Positions 8,265-19,141 of a DNA stretch of 64,000 nt are shown one piece after another. Numbering within the stretch: the stretch's first letter is position 1; each line of letters opens with the position of its first letter. The stretch comes from Helicobacter marmotae (GTDB taxonomy: Bacteria; Campylobacterota; Campylobacteria; Campylobacterales; Helicobacteraceae): assembly GCF_003364255.1 (NCBI RefSeq), contig NZ_NXLR01000004.1:1-64000 (forward strand), written 5' to 3'. The translations under genes were made by a program, and so were the position numbers. Below the pieces are notes generated by a model. The model searched no databases, had not been told where the DNA came from, and worked only from the letters and a program-made list of their open reading frames with translations.

Positions 8265-9292
8265 TCTTCATTTTCTAGTATTTCCTTAATAACTTTGTTG
8301 TATTCCTCTGCTATGGCTTTTTCTATTTTGTTTTCTAATATATCTATATATCGTTTGTCTATCCCATATAGCTTTTTTCTTCCTGCTGGATATAACTCTT
8401 TTTCTTCTCCTTGTTGTATTTTAGCCTCATATCCCCCTTTGCATTCTTCGCATTTATATATGGTTGCATTTTGAAACCATAGGCTACTATCATCGTATTT
8501 GCATACTATCCTTACCTTGTTTTTGTCTATTATTCTTGCTTTTAGTTCTTCCTCTGCCCTTTTCTTTGCCTCTTCCTTTTCTTCTTTGTCCTTTTTTGCT
8601 TTTTCTTCTTTGTCTATTCTCTGTTGAATAAGCAAGGCATTTGTGATTATGTCGTTATATGATTTGTAAAATGCGTTTATCACTGCTTTATCAGTATTGT
8701 TTCTGTATTTTGTGTAAATTGGGCTTCCATATATACCGCTATATTCTATAATCGCTCTATAGTCGCTTATTATGCTTGTTTTATATCCTTTATCTTTGTA
8801 AAAGTCTTTTGTATTGTTTGTTCTCTCTTGCATTGCTTTTTTGTATTCTTTTTGATTTTTTATATATGCTTCTATTGCTTTACTCTTGTAAATATTAACA
8901 ACTTTAAGATATTCATAGTCGTCTTTGTTTTCGTAGTCTTGCCTGTCAAATACTTCTAATGTTTTTATAAGTAATAAAAAATCTCTTAAGCTTAATAAAC
9001 TTAAGTATTTGATTTCGTTGCTTTCTAGGTTTATATAACAATCTTTGTTTTGTTCTTGCCACTCTTGTAATAGTCGCCTATAAGTCTTACCTTTTTTAAT
9101 AGTCGCTTGTATGTCTTCTATTCTCTTCATATATCGTAAGGAGTTACCTGTTGCTTCGTATGCTTCTATTGCTAACACCTTTTTTATGTTTTCTGTGTCT
9201 TTAATGATTTGAGTGCAAGTGAGTTCTGCTGTGTAACTTGGCGTGAGTGTAATTGTGCCTATTATTGCTAGCGATGTGAGTATGTATTTCAT
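8240..9292 (-). CDS. Unrecognised secreted coiled-coil protein
   Basis: A 350-residue protein with a signal peptide (MKYILTSLAIIGTITLTPSYTA, cleavage near residue 22). The mature part is mostly helical and very rich in Lys, Glu, Tyr and Ile. Residues about 222-250 (EEKAKKDKEEKEEAKKRAE) form a strong coiled coil or charged helix. After it comes a segment with three cysteines (IVCKYDD, YKCEECKGG), reminiscent of a small disulfide or metal-binding knot. No family recognised. Unusually AT-rich, with many ATA codons, suggesting acquisition from outside. Likely cotranscribed with the 171-residue secreted gene downstream. Confidence 0.6.
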   Translation of the reverse strand: MKYILTSLAIIGTITLTPSYTAELTCTQIIKDTENIKKVLAIEAYEATGNSLRYMKRIEDIQATIKKGKTYRRLLQEWQEQNKDCYINLESNEIKYLSLLSLRDFLLLIKTLEVFDRQDYENKDDYEYLKVVNIYKSKAIEAYIKNQKEYKKAMQERTNNTKDFYKDKGYKTSIISDYRAIIEYSGIYGSPIYTKYRNNTDKAVINAFYKSYNDIITNALLIQQRIDKEEKAKKDKEEKEEAKKRAEEELKARIIDKNKVRIVCKYDDSSLWFQNATIYKCEECKGGYEAKIQQGEEKELYPAGRKKLYGIDKRYIDILENKIEKAIAEEYNKVIKEILENEECKIIERK

Positions 9293-9393
9293 TGCTTTAT
9301 CTGTCCTTTGAGTGTTTTTATTTCGGCATTGATGTTTGATAGCCTTATTTATTCTTGTAAGGCTTCTTTGTATCTGCTTCTACATTCTCATCG

Positions 9394-10188
9394 CTAAAGT
9401 AAAACCCTGCGCATAAGTGAGGCAATATCTTGTGCTTGCAAATGCAAACTTGGGAGAAAAAGCTTAAAGGCAAGGGCTGCTTGGTAAATAAGCATATCTC
9501 TGCCATCACTGCAAGTGAGATGATAATCTTTTGCCAAAGATAAAAAGGGCGTAACCTTGCCATAAATTAAATCAAAGGCATAAGAAGCTTGGTTAAAAAT
9601 ATCTCTAAGAATCTCCTCGCTACAAGGTAAAAGATTATCATTAAGCCCCGCACTTGTGGTATTAATAACTAAATCATAACTCCCCTCTACGCTAAATTCA
9701 TCGCTTAAAAAACAATTAAAACCTCGCTGTGTGAAAAACTCAAGTTTGGTTTTAGAGCGATTAAGCAATGTAGTAGCGATATTATGCGCTTTAAGTATGA
9801 GAGCTACCGCCTTAGCTGAACCACCCGCACCAATAATGAGCGCACTTTTTACCCCATAGTCTTTAATACACTCATAAAAGCCCTCTGCGTCGGTATTATA
9901 GCCCTTAATCGTATCATCAACACTAACCCAAGTATTACACGCGCCAATCTCTTTGGCTATGCCGCATACCTCATCGCATAAATCATAGGCATATTCTTTA
10001 AAAGGAATGGTTATATTTGCCCCACTTAGATGATGTGATAAAAAGCTCTCTTTCAAGCTTTTGCCATCAGTGAGTAAAATACGACCATAATACGCGCCTA
10101 TGCCTAAATGCGCATAAGTAGCATTATGCAAAAGCGGTGAGAGGGAATGTGCGATAGGATTCCCATACACGGCAAAGAAGCGAAGCAT
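9394..10188 (-). CDS. aroE: Shikimate dehydrogenase
   Basis: A 264-residue NADP-dependent enzyme reducing 3-dehydroshikimate to shikimate in aromatic amino-acid synthesis. Family motifs: YGNPIAHSLSPLLHNATY at the N terminus (substrate serines), NITIPFKEYAYD with the catalytic lysine (about residues 59-70), NTDAEGF, and the nucleotide-binding GAGGSAKAVALIL (about 120-132). Slightly short but complete. The ATG overlaps the stop of the upstream SH3 protein by one base (TAATG), so translation is coupled. Last gene of a purM-SH3-aroE transcription unit. Confidence 0.95.
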   Translation of the reverse strand: MLRFFAVYGNPIAHSLSPLLHNATYAHLGIGAYYGRILLTDGKSLKESFLSHHLSGANITIPFKEYAYDLCDEVCGIAKEIGACNTWVSVDDTIKGYNTDAEGFYECIKDYGVKSALIIGAGGSAKAVALILKAHNIATTLLNRSKTKLEFFTQRGFNCFLSDEFSVEGSYDLVINTTSAGLNDNLLPCSEEILRDIFNQASYAFDLIYGKVTPFLSLAKDYHLTCSDGRDMLIYQAALAFKLFLPSLHLQAQDIASLMRRVLL

Positions 10189-11012
10189 TATTTTTCTTTA
10201 GCAATAAAATGAATAGAGATGTAGCCATATTCTTTATTGGGTAAAAGAATCTTCGCCCACTCATCTTGGATTTGGAGCACTATAACGCGCGCATTATACG
10301 CAAGGCGAGTGAGAAGCGGGGCTTGCTTATCTGGCTTAGTCCTTACATTAAGAGCATTGGAGAGCACAACATAGATCTCTCCCTTATCTCCATCCTCTGC
10401 CTTATCTATAAGATGTGAAGCCACATATCCCTCTATCCCTGCGTGATTCTTAATCTTGCTCCATTCACTCTGCCAATCAAGCACCTCTAGCACTTCACCT
10501 GTATTAGCACGAGCGAGTATTTGAGCTTGAGCCGATGGGGTTTTACGAATATTAATATGATATTTTGCATAAGCATATATAGCCTTAAGCTCCTTTGCAG
10601 GTGCTATTATAGGCTCTATCACCTCTGGCGTGGGCTCTATGTAAGGCGGATTTGGATTATCATCAATATCTTTAACCCCATGAGGGAGGTTAGTTTCTAA
10701 TGGAATCTGGGATTGAATATCTTTATTTTCTTTATCATTTTCTCCGCTATTTTGCTCATTTTGAGGTGGAAGTGTTTGTGTATTATCAGGTAATTCCCTT
10801 GAAGGCTCTTCTAGCGCAGGGGGATTATCAAGCTTTGATTTGGTATTTAAATGAGCAATATGCTCTAAAGTAGCTATATCTTGTGCGTCTGGACGCGAAA
10901 TAATCAAATCCTTTTGCTCCATAAACATAATCAAAGCACCATATATAGCAAGTGCACATACTACGATAAAAAAGGGTAATGAATAGATTTTAAAAAAAGT
11001 GCGTATATTCAA
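10188..11012 (-). CDS. SH3-domain protein with N-terminal membrane anchor
   Basis: About 274 residues. A single membrane helix near the N terminus (FFIVVCALAIYGALIMF) is followed by a proline-, Asn- and Gln-rich linker. Two bacterial SH3 domains lie at the C terminus, each with an N-[IV]-R-x-x-P core (INIRKTPSAQA and LNVRTKPDKQA) and a GY-[VI] strand. Such domains bind peptidoglycan, so a periplasmic cell-wall role is likely. I choose a TTG start at 11012 because AGAGG lies 10 bp upstream. The longer ATG at 11072 would overlap purM by 31 bp and place charged residues before the helix. Confidence 0.75.
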   Translation of the reverse strand: MNIRTFFKIYSLPFFIVVCALAIYGALIMFMEQKDLIISRPDAQDIATLEHIAHLNTKSKLDNPPALEEPSRELPDNTQTLPPQNEQNSGENDKENKDIQSQIPLETNLPHGVKDIDDNPNPPYIEPTPEVIEPIIAPAKELKAIYAYAKYHINIRKTPSAQAQILARANTGEVLEVLDWQSEWSKIKNHAGIEGYVASHLIDKAEDGDKGEIYVVLSNALNVRTKPDKQAPLLTRLAYNARVIVLQIQDEWAKILLPNKEYGYISIHFIAKEK

Positions 11013-11041
11013 AATAAAACCTCTAAATCTATAAATTAAAA

Positions 11042-12055
11042 TTATATGAAATGTATGCCCTCTTGCTCGCATACCTCGCCGATAACATACCCATCAAAAC
11101 TCAAAGCAAGCTGCAATATTTCATCAACTTTGGTTCTATCCACAGCAAGAATCATACCAACACCCATATTGAAAGTGCGATACATTTCACTCTCTTCCAC
11201 ATATTCGCCAAGAAGCCCAAAAATACTTGGGGTTTTTATGTGGCTTTTATAAATCTTTGCTCCCAATGTTTGAGGCAAAATACGCGGGAGATTCTCCACA
11301 ATGCCTCCACCGGTGATATGTGCCAAACCATGCAAACAATCACGTAAAGCAGAAGCATAAATCTCTCTAAAAAGCGGGACATAAATACATGTGGGACTAA
11401 GGAGGGTATCAATCAAGGGTTTTCCCTCAAATACTTGCTCAAAAGACATTTGGAGATGTTCAAAAAGGACTTTTCTTGCCAAAGAATAGCCATTGCTATG
11501 CAAACCGCTACTTCTTAGGGCAATTAAGACATCACCCGCGAGCACGGCTTGCTTCTCTACATCTTCCCTCTCAGCAATGCCCACCGCAAAGCCCGCTAAA
11601 TCAAAATCATCTTTAGCATACATTCCGGGCATTTCCGCACTCTCCCCGCCGATTAATGCACATTTAGCGATTTTGCAGCCTTGTGCTATCCCGCTAATGA
11701 CTTCAAGGGCTTGGGCTTTTTGTAATTTCCCGCTTGCATAATAATCAAGGAAAAATAAAGGCGTAGCAAAATTGCAAATTAAATCATTCACACACATTGC
11801 TACCAAGTCGATACCCACGCTATCAAGCCGCTTTGAGCTAATGGCGAGTCGTAGCTTTGTCCCTACGCCATCGGTTGCCCCCAAAATCACGGGGTTTTTA
11901 TACCCTTGAGGCAAGGCATAAGCCCCAGCAAATGAGCCTATACCGCCAATTACATTTTCATCAAAAGTTGATTTCACAAGAGGCTTTAAGCCCTCTACAA
12001 GGGCATTGCCCTCATTAATATCCACACCTGAATCTTTATAGCTTATCATTTTCAA
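11042..12055 (-). CDS. purM: Phosphoribosylformylglycinamidine cyclo-ligase (AIR synthetase)
   Basis: A 337-residue enzyme that closes the imidazole ring of 5-aminoimidazole ribotide in purine synthesis, using ATP. Characteristic segments: YKDSGVDINEGN at the N terminus, ATDGVGTKLRLA (about residues 60-71), VAMCVNDLI, GGESAEMPGMY (about 137-147), SSGLHSNGYSL and ITGGGIVENLPR (about 247-258). Length matches the family. First gene of a purM-SH3-aroE group. Start: ATG two codons before ISYKDSG. Confidence 0.95.
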   Translation of the reverse strand: MKMISYKDSGVDINEGNALVEGLKPLVKSTFDENVIGGIGSFAGAYALPQGYKNPVILGATDGVGTKLRLAISSKRLDSVGIDLVAMCVNDLICNFATPLFFLDYYASGKLQKAQALEVISGIAQGCKIAKCALIGGESAEMPGMYAKDDFDLAGFAVGIAEREDVEKQAVLAGDVLIALRSSGLHSNGYSLARKVLFEHLQMSFEQVFEGKPLIDTLLSPTCIYVPLFREIYASALRDCLHGLAHITGGGIVENLPRILPQTLGAKIYKSHIKTPSIFGLLGEYVEESEMYRTFNMGVGMILAVDRTKVDEILQLALSFDGYVIGEVCEQEGIHFI

Positions 12056-12159
12056 CTCGCTCTTCTCATCTTAAAAGAGCGCAACTATACCATAAAAAGC
12101 TTATTGAATAATGTTTTCGCCGCTTTTATGGCTTTGGGGCTTAAGCTTAAAGTTTTAGA

Positions 12160-13365
12160 TTAATTACTTGTGCGATAACGAAATTGCCCATTTTTTAGCA
12201 CAAGTTTAAGCCCACCAATGCCAAAAAGCCACTTATTTTCAATAAAATTCTTTAAAAATGCAGCCATTTCTCCGCTAATTGCCCTCTTATAGACAATACC
12301 CACACCATCGGTATGTCCAATAGAGCACACCGTCCCACGATGAGCAAAAGCAAAGGTTTCCTTTTGTGTTTGATTTTTTAAAATTTTTATAAGGCTTTTA
12401 CCCACATAATCCCCCATTTGCGCGGAGAGCTGAGCTGTGGGCGCATGGATAGCATCGCGTGAGGCATAAATCGCGCAATCTCCCACCACATAGACATTAT
12501 GATATTCCGGACATCGCAAAAACTCATCTACCTTTATGCGTCCCTTAGTAGTTGTAAAGCATGATTTCTCAAGGCTATCATTACCTTTCACCCCTGCACT
12601 CCATAAAATGGTATTGCCTTTAATATGCTTTATCTCATCATTATGCTTAATAATCACGCCATCTTCTCTGCATTCTTGCACCTCACCATTGCAAATAATC
12701 TCCACACCATAAGCCTCCAATTTCTTTTGAGCAAGTGCGCTTGAGGCTTTACTAAACATAGGCAAGATTCTCTCACTTCTGCCAATGCAAGTAAGCTTAG
12801 GGACATTGCGAGGAATACCACTAATCAAGCATAGCTCATCAAGCCTAGAGGCAAGCTCAGCGGCAAATTCAATCCCCGTAAAACCTGTCCCACACACAAT
12901 CACACTTAAATCATCTGCATTTTTAGTATGGCAATATTCCTTGAATCTATATTCAATCAATTTATCAAGCTTTAAGGCGGCATTGAGTGAAGAAAGCTTA
13001 TGGGCATACTTTTTTACGCCCTTTATACCAAAATCATCAGGGCGAAAGCCTAAGGCTATCACCAAATAATCATATTCATACACTCCTCCATTACCAATCA
13101 CACGCTTTGCCTCTGGCTCAAAAGAGAGAATCTTGTCTTTAATAAAATGCACCTTATTTAAATCAAGAATCTTGCGAATGTAGATTCTCGCTTTACGCGC
13201 GCTTAATGTGCCAATGGCGACTTTATGTAAAAGGGTGGTTTGGTAGTGATAGTCATGCTTGCTAATGAGTGTAACCTCTGCTTCATCTTTAAGGTTATTT
13301 TGTAATGTAATAGCTGTGCGTAAGCCCCCATAGCCCCCACCAAGAATTAAAATTTTGGGTTTCAT
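12160..13365 (-). CDS. NAD(P)/FAD-dependent oxidoreductase, type II NADH dehydrogenase-like
   Basis: A 401-residue flavoprotein of the NDH-2 family, which passes electrons from NAD(P)H to quinone without pumping protons. The FAD-binding motif LGGGYGGLRTA is at the N terminus (about residues 7-17), and YHYQTTLLHKVAIGTLS follows. The second dinucleotide motif GTGFTGIEFAAEL lies near 160, and VVGDCAIY near 290. The C terminus lacks a strong membrane helix, but NDH-2 enzymes bind the membrane peripherally. Related flavoproteins such as sulfide:quinone reductase are possible, but their catalytic cysteines are not evident. Single-gene unit. Confidence 0.82.
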   Translation of the reverse strand: MKPKILILGGGYGGLRTAITLQNNLKDEAEVTLISKHDYHYQTTLLHKVAIGTLSARKARIYIRKILDLNKVHFIKDKILSFEPEAKRVIGNGGVYEYDYLVIALGFRPDDFGIKGVKKYAHKLSSLNAALKLDKLIEYRFKEYCHTKNADDLSVIVCGTGFTGIEFAAELASRLDELCLISGIPRNVPKLTCIGRSERILPMFSKASSALAQKKLEAYGVEIICNGEVQECREDGVIIKHNDEIKHIKGNTILWSAGVKGNDSLEKSCFTTTKGRIKVDEFLRCPEYHNVYVVGDCAIYASRDAIHAPTAQLSAQMGDYVGKSLIKILKNQTQKETFAFAHRGTVCSIGHTDGVGIVYKRAISGEMAAFLKNFIENKWLFGIGGLKLVLKNGQFRYRTSN

Positions 13366-13508
13366 ACTCCACCTTTTTGTGATAAGTTTTGTAATAAATA
13401 TGGCGGATTCTAACGCTTTTTTGCTAGTTTTATGCTAATTTTGCCCATAAAAGTAAAAAAATAATTTATTTTTTGTGGTTTTTACTCATTTTAAGATACA
13501 CTCACGCT

Positions 13509-14549
13509 ATGGAAAAGATACCCAACCCCCTCTCTCCCCAAGACAAAGCCAAGCGCATAGCCCCCTTATGGCGTGAGCTTGTGCTCACATGGTATAAACA
13601 ATATGGGCGAAGTGCTTTACCATGGCGGAATCTAAGCGGAGAAAACGCCTCTTATGGGGTATATGTCAGCGAGATGATGCTGCAGCAAACCCAAGTTAAA
13701 AGGGTATTGCACTCCTACTACAAGCCATTTATGGAATCTCTCCCTACACTTGAGTGCCTTGCTTATGCCCCAGAAGAGAGGGTATTAAAGCTATGGGAGG
13801 GGCTAGGCTACTATAGCCGCGCAAGAAATATGCTTAAAAGTGCCAAAATATGCGTTGAACGATTTAGCGGGGCTTTACCCAGCTCTTATGAAGAGCTCAT
13901 AAAGCTACCCGGGATTGGCTCATATAGTGCGGGGGCGATTTTATGCTTTGGATTCTATAAAAATGTGAGCTTTGTAGATGGCAATATTAGGCGGCTTTTA
14001 TGTAGAGTATTTGCCCAAAGTGAGCCAAAAATGGCACTTTTAGAAGAGCTTGCTGCATTGCTTTTAGATGTAAAAAATAGCTTTGATTATAATCAAGCCC
14101 TGCTTGATATTGGCGCTACACTTTGCACACCTAAATCGCCATCTTGCCTCCTCTGCCCTCTTATAAAGCTTTGTCAAGGGCGTAACACTCCCCATTCTTA
14201 CCCGATACCCAAAAAATCTACCCTTGAAGCCCTGAGTTTGCATTTGGCTCTTTGCGTATATAATGAAAGCATAGCCCTTGTACGCTCCTCACAAGGGCTT
14301 TACCATGGGCTTTATAACCTCCCCCAACTCCCAACAAAGGGCAAAAACTGGGGCATAAAATATGGGCAATACAAACATCACTACACAAAATATGCTATCA
14401 CTGCTTATGTGTATGAAGTCAGTATAGAAAGCCTCAAAGAAGATATAGCTTGGGAAGAAGTGGAGTTTTTACCAATAAAAAGTCTTCATTCTAAGCCGCT
14501 CTCATCATTATGTAAAAAGGCTCTTAAAATGGGAGGCTATAGGTTGTAA
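13509..14549 (+). CDS. mutY: A/G-specific adenine DNA glycosylase
   Basis: About 346 residues. Removes adenine mispaired with 8-oxoguanine. Features in order: LPWRN, VSEMMLQQTQVKRV (about residues 48-61), the helix-hairpin-helix LPGIGSYSAGAI (about 123-134), FVDGNIRRLLCR with the catalytic aspartate, and a 4Fe-4S cluster C-x6-C-x2-C-x5-C. A NUDIX-like C-terminal domain recognises 8-oxoguanine. An upstream in-frame TTG (13473) exists, but the ATG at 13509 gives the family-like start. The helix-hairpin-helix serine (GSYSAGA) suits the MutY class rather than Nth. Confidence 0.93.
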   Translation: MEKIPNPLSPQDKAKRIAPLWRELVLTWYKQYGRSALPWRNLSGENASYGVYVSEMMLQQTQVKRVLHSYYKPFMESLPTLECLAYAPEERVLKLWEGLGYYSRARNMLKSAKICVERFSGALPSSYEELIKLPGIGSYSAGAILCFGFYKNVSFVDGNIRRLLCRVFAQSEPKMALLEELAALLLDVKNSFDYNQALLDIGATLCTPKSPSCLLCPLIKLCQGRNTPHSYPIPKKSTLEALSLHLALCVYNESIALVRSSQGLYHGLYNLPQLPTKGKNWGIKYGQYKHHYTKYAITAYVYEVSIESLKEDIAWEEVEFLPIKSLHSKPLSSLCKKALKMGGYRL

Positions 14550-14901
14550 GGGAAAATAAAACTGCAGGAAACAAAGAGTTTAGCCCAAGCGATGATAATT
14601 CCCTTGTCATATCTAAGCGGGAACGAAGGAGGCGAAGAAACTCTTTTAAAACCACTAGTGATTCGCACAGAGATTCTTCGGCTTTTGTAAAGCCTAAGAT
14701 ATGACAATAGAATCAAGATTTGCTAGTGGATTTGTGAAGAGAGTCTCTAGTAGATAAGAGGGTTTCTGTCTTTGTGGTGGCAATTGGCTTTCTCGTGGGG
14801 GTAGCTAAATTGAGTAGGGAATTATAGAGTGGGAGGATTGTGTTAAGGGCAAGCTTTGAGAGAAAGAGGTGCATTCTCCCAAAGCAAAAAGACAGATGAG
14901 C
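14550..14901. repeat. Intergenic stretch with dispersed repeats
   Basis: Between the convergent mutY and gdhA genes. About 14604-14790 carries a facing pair of the same blocks seen at 64-600: a reversed one (TTGTCAT to GAAGAAACTC) and a direct one (ACTAGTGATTC, then AGAGATTCTTCGG, then ATGACAATAG near 14655-14710). The rest (14790-14901) shows no gene or clear terminator. Confidence 0.65.
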
Positions 14902-16329
<1,428 letters not shown>

Positions 16330-16352
16330 TTAAGTTTATATAAAGGTATAAA

Positions 16353-16976
16353 TTACAAACCAAGTCCTAAAACTTCCCATAATTCATTCACTTCCCAATC
16401 ATCAAGCATAATGCTACTTGCGCTTTGCAAAAATTGCACGATGCTATCCTTCTTAAAAATATGCCCTCCAACACATGCGCTATGCCCAAAGAGAAACCCC
16501 CGAGAGAGGGCTATACTCTCCCCCAATGCTTCTTCGCATATAAAACATAGCGATTCTTCTCTATGATATGCCCTGCCCTCAAAGGCTAATATCTTCGCAT
16601 ACATTTCAAGCACCACACGTTTGGGATTTTGCACATGGAGATTCTGTGCGCCCTCTTCCAAAAGCTGGAAATAAAACTCATCAATCTCATGCACATCAAA
16701 CAAATGCCTATACAAAAGCTTAATAAAATGCTGCCATATATAATAGCGCGTGTTATCAGATTCCCACTTATGTCCAAGATGTAGTATATGCTTAAGCTTA
16801 GGGAGAAAGGTTATACTCGGCTCTTCTTCAAAATCAATCTTACGTCCTATATTAATGATACTATGGCGCGCACCATAAAAGCGATAAAGCGTTTTAAGAT
16901 ATAAAGGAGTGAGCACTTTTACAATCAAATCCTCACCACGTGTTTTTTGTATATGCAAAATATAGCCTTGCACCAA
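16353..16976 (-). CDS. recO: DNA repair protein RecO, epsilonproteobacterial type
   Basis: A 207-residue protein with an OB-fold-type N terminus (MVQGYILHIQKTRGEDLIVKV) and the helical C-terminal part with CFICEEAL. It matches the short RecO form of Campylobacter and Helicobacter, which helps RecR load RecA onto SSB-coated DNA. The usual four-cysteine zinc motif is reduced (one CxxC visible). The gene lies between divergent-side gdhA and the plus-strand phosphatase. Moderately confident because RecO diverges strongly in this group. Confidence 0.75.
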   Translation of the reverse strand: MVQGYILHIQKTRGEDLIVKVLTPLYLKTLYRFYGARHSIINIGRKIDFEEEPSITFLPKLKHILHLGHKWESDNTRYYIWQHFIKLLYRHLFDVHEIDEFYFQLLEEGAQNLHVQNPKRVVLEMYAKILAFEGRAYHREESLCFICEEALGESIALSRGFLFGHSACVGGHIFKKDSIVQFLQSASSIMLDDWEVNELWEVLGLGL

Positions 16977-17064
16977 CTATCCTTAATTTAAGAAAATCTA
17001 GCGCATAATTTTAGCCCAAATTGTTACATATCACTTTCATATAAATTTCACATAAAGGGTTGCT

Positions 17065-17808
17065 TTGAGCGCATTTTTACACCAAGCTATTCTCGCCACA
17101 GATGAGATTATTAAAGCCATGCAAAAAAGAGAGGCGGCACTTTATGAGCTGCATGAAGTTGGCGCGGGAGGAGATAGGAGCATAGGAGCAGATTTATTAA
17201 GCGAGCAAATATATGCAAAATACCTCCTCTCACTTGCCAATATCCATTCTGAAGAAAGTGGCTTTATGCAAGGAGTGGGGGAAGATTGTGTGATACTTGA
17301 TCCTTTAGATGGAAGTGATAATTTCCTCTCTCATATCCCTTATTATGGCTCTTCTCTTGCCTTATGCGACAAATCCCATAAACCCAAGGAAGCGGTGATT
17401 TTTAATTTCTGCACGCAAGAGGGCGTAGCTCGCATAAATGCAGAGGTCTTTAGCTTTTCTATCCCTGCCTATCTCACTAAAGGCAAGCAAGCCTATAAAC
17501 CTCTAAAATGCTCAACCCATAGCAAATGTGGCATTTTTGAAAAAGCATATTGTAACCCCCATATTGCTGCATTATTATATGAGAAGGCTTTAAAATTCCG
17601 CTCTTTGGGGGCAAGTGCCCTCTCTATGGCTAAGGCTTATGAAGTCAATTTTATGCTCTTTGCAGGGAAGATTCGCGATTTTGATAGCAAGGCTGGATTG
17701 TTTTTATGCGAGGATTTACATCAACTTTACACAGATAATTTTACGCTTATAAGCAAAGATAAGCATATTTTTGATATGATTTATAACATTTTGAACTCAA
17801 AAGCATAA
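17065..17808 (+). CDS. Inositol monophosphatase family protein
   Basis: A 247-residue Mg-dependent phosphatase of the inositol monophosphatase/CysQ/fructose-1,6-bisphosphatase superfamily. Metal-binding motifs visible: EESG (about residue 71) and DPLDGSDNF (about 85-93). The C-terminal W/GD motif is degenerate: GKIRDFDSKAG takes its place. The substrate cannot be assigned. Candidates are 3'-phosphoadenosine 5'-phosphate, inositol phosphate or a sugar bisphosphate. Start: TTG with AAAGGG upstream. It lies 10 bp before accD in the same direction, so the two are probably cotranscribed. Confidence 0.8.
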   Translation: MSAFLHQAILATDEIIKAMQKREAALYELHEVGAGGDRSIGADLLSEQIYAKYLLSLANIHSEESGFMQGVGEDCVILDPLDGSDNFLSHIPYYGSSLALCDKSHKPKEAVIFNFCTQEGVARINAEVFSFSIPAYLTKGKQAYKPLKCSTHSKCGIFEKAYCNPHIAALLYEKALKFRSLGASALSMAKAYEVNFMLFAGKIRDFDSKAGLFLCEDLHQLYTDNFTLISKDKHIFDMIYNILNSKA

Positions 17809-17818
17809 AGGATAACTG

Positions 17819-18703
17819 ATGGGATTGGGTGATTTTTTTAAAACCAAAAAAGAAGAGAGCAAAGAAAATAACAAACATAAAAATGATACCCCGCCCAACC
17901 ACTGGCTCAAATGCCCGAGTTGCAACGCACTTATGTATTATAAAGAAGTCTTTTCACAATCTCACATCTGCCCCAAATGTAACTATCACTTTAGAATCTC
18001 TGCTAATGAACGTATAGAAATGCTTTGTGATAAAGATACCTTTATTGAATTTGATAAAGACTTGCACCCTATTGATCCGCTTGAGTTTGTAGATAAAAAA
18101 AGCTACAAACAACGAATCCGCGAGAGTGAAGAAAAAACAGGCAGAGCAAGCTCGGTAATCGCAGGAGAAGGGCTTGTAAATGGCGTAGAAATGCAAATTG
18201 TGCTTTTTGACTTTGCTTTTATGGGAGGCTCGCTTGGCTCTGTGGAGGGTGAAAAAATCGTGCGCTCCATTGATAGAGCGGTAGCAAAAAGACAAACGCT
18301 TGTCATTCTCTCCACAAGTGGCGGGGCACGTATGCAAGAATCTACCTTTTCCCTTATGCAAATGGCTAAAACTTCTTGCGCACTCAATAAGCTATCTGAC
18401 GCGGGCTTGCCCTTTATATCTGTGCTACTTGACCCAACTTTTGGCGGAGTGAGCGCGTCATTTGCATTTCTAGGAGATATTATCATCGCTGAACCCGGGG
18501 CGATTATTGGCTTTGCTGGACCTCGCGTTATTAAGCAAACTATAGGGGCAGACTTGCCTGAGGGATTCCAAACAGCTGAATTTCTCCTAGACCATGGGCT
18601 TATTGATATGGTCGTGCATAGAAAAGACCTCAAAAAAACATTGAGTGATATAAGTAAAATGCTTAATCCAAGCTATGCAAATCAACATTTATTCTATAGC
18701 TAA
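17819..18703 (+). CDS. accD: Acetyl-CoA carboxylase carboxyltransferase subunit beta
   Basis: A 294-residue subunit that, with AccA, moves the carboxyl group from biotin to acetyl-CoA to form malonyl-CoA, the first step of fatty-acid synthesis. The N-terminal zinc ribbon CPSCNALMY...CPKCNYHF (about residues 29-52) is intact. SGGARMQES and DPTFGGVSASFAFLGD mark the crotonase-fold core, and GFAGPRVIKQT follows. Length is normal. It overlaps rlmH by 29 nt, in another frame. Confidence 0.96.
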   Translation: MGLGDFFKTKKEESKENNKHKNDTPPNHWLKCPSCNALMYYKEVFSQSHICPKCNYHFRISANERIEMLCDKDTFIEFDKDLHPIDPLEFVDKKSYKQRIRESEEKTGRASSVIAGEGLVNGVEMQIVLFDFAFMGGSLGSVEGEKIVRSIDRAVAKRQTLVILSTSGGARMQESTFSLMQMAKTSCALNKLSDAGLPFISVLLDPTFGGVSASFAFLGDIIIAEPGAIIGFAGPRVIKQTIGADLPEGFQTAEFLLDHGLIDMVVHRKDLKKTLSDISKMLNPSYANQHLFYS

Positions 18704-19133
18704 GAAAGACATCGCCTATCAAGCACTACAAGAGGAGTTAAGTATGCAATGTAAGCAATTCAATGCCCAAATCGCACATTTTGACCTCTTCCCCCAGTCT
18801 GTTAAAAACGCACAGAAAAGCTCGCCCCTAGAAGCTAAGCGTTCCTATACACAAGCATTCTTTCCTTATATCAACAAAACTGCCCTTAATATCGCCCTCA
18901 CCCCACAGGGCAAAAGCTATGATTCTGTGCAATTTGCGCATTTATTAGAGCCGCACAAATTGGTGCAATTTTTTATAGGTGGTGCCTATGGTTTAGAACC
19001 CTCTTTTCTCAAACTCACGCAAACACTCAGCCTTAGCTCTATGACCCTTAGCCATAAAATCGCTAAGCTTGTGCTATGTGAGCAAATTTATCGAGCTTTA
19101 AGTATTTTGTCATCTCATCCATATCACAAATAA
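18675..19133 (+). CDS. rlmH: 23S rRNA pseudouridine-1915 N3-methyltransferase
   Basis: A 152-residue SPOUT methyltransferase acting on pseudouridine 1915 in helix 69 of 23S rRNA. It shows LTPQGKSYDS, the SAM-binding FFIGGAYGLEPSF (about residues 102-114) and the C-terminal SLSSMTLSHKIAKLVLCEQIYRA. The start overlaps the accD coding end by 29 nt, but the N terminus (MQINIYSIAKK) fits the family, so the overlap looks real. Confidence 0.93.
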   Translation: MQINIYSIAKKDIAYQALQEELSMQCKQFNAQIAHFDLFPQSVKNAQKSSPLEAKRSYTQAFFPYINKTALNIALTPQGKSYDSVQFAHLLEPHKLVQFFIGGAYGLEPSFLKLTQTLSLSSMTLSHKIAKLVLCEQIYRALSILSSHPYHK

Positions 19134-19141
19134 GGGAATTT

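Noticed and set aside
9345-9563. 72-codon frame overlapping the aroE end
   Set aside because: Out of frame with aroE on the same strand, no homology, no start site.
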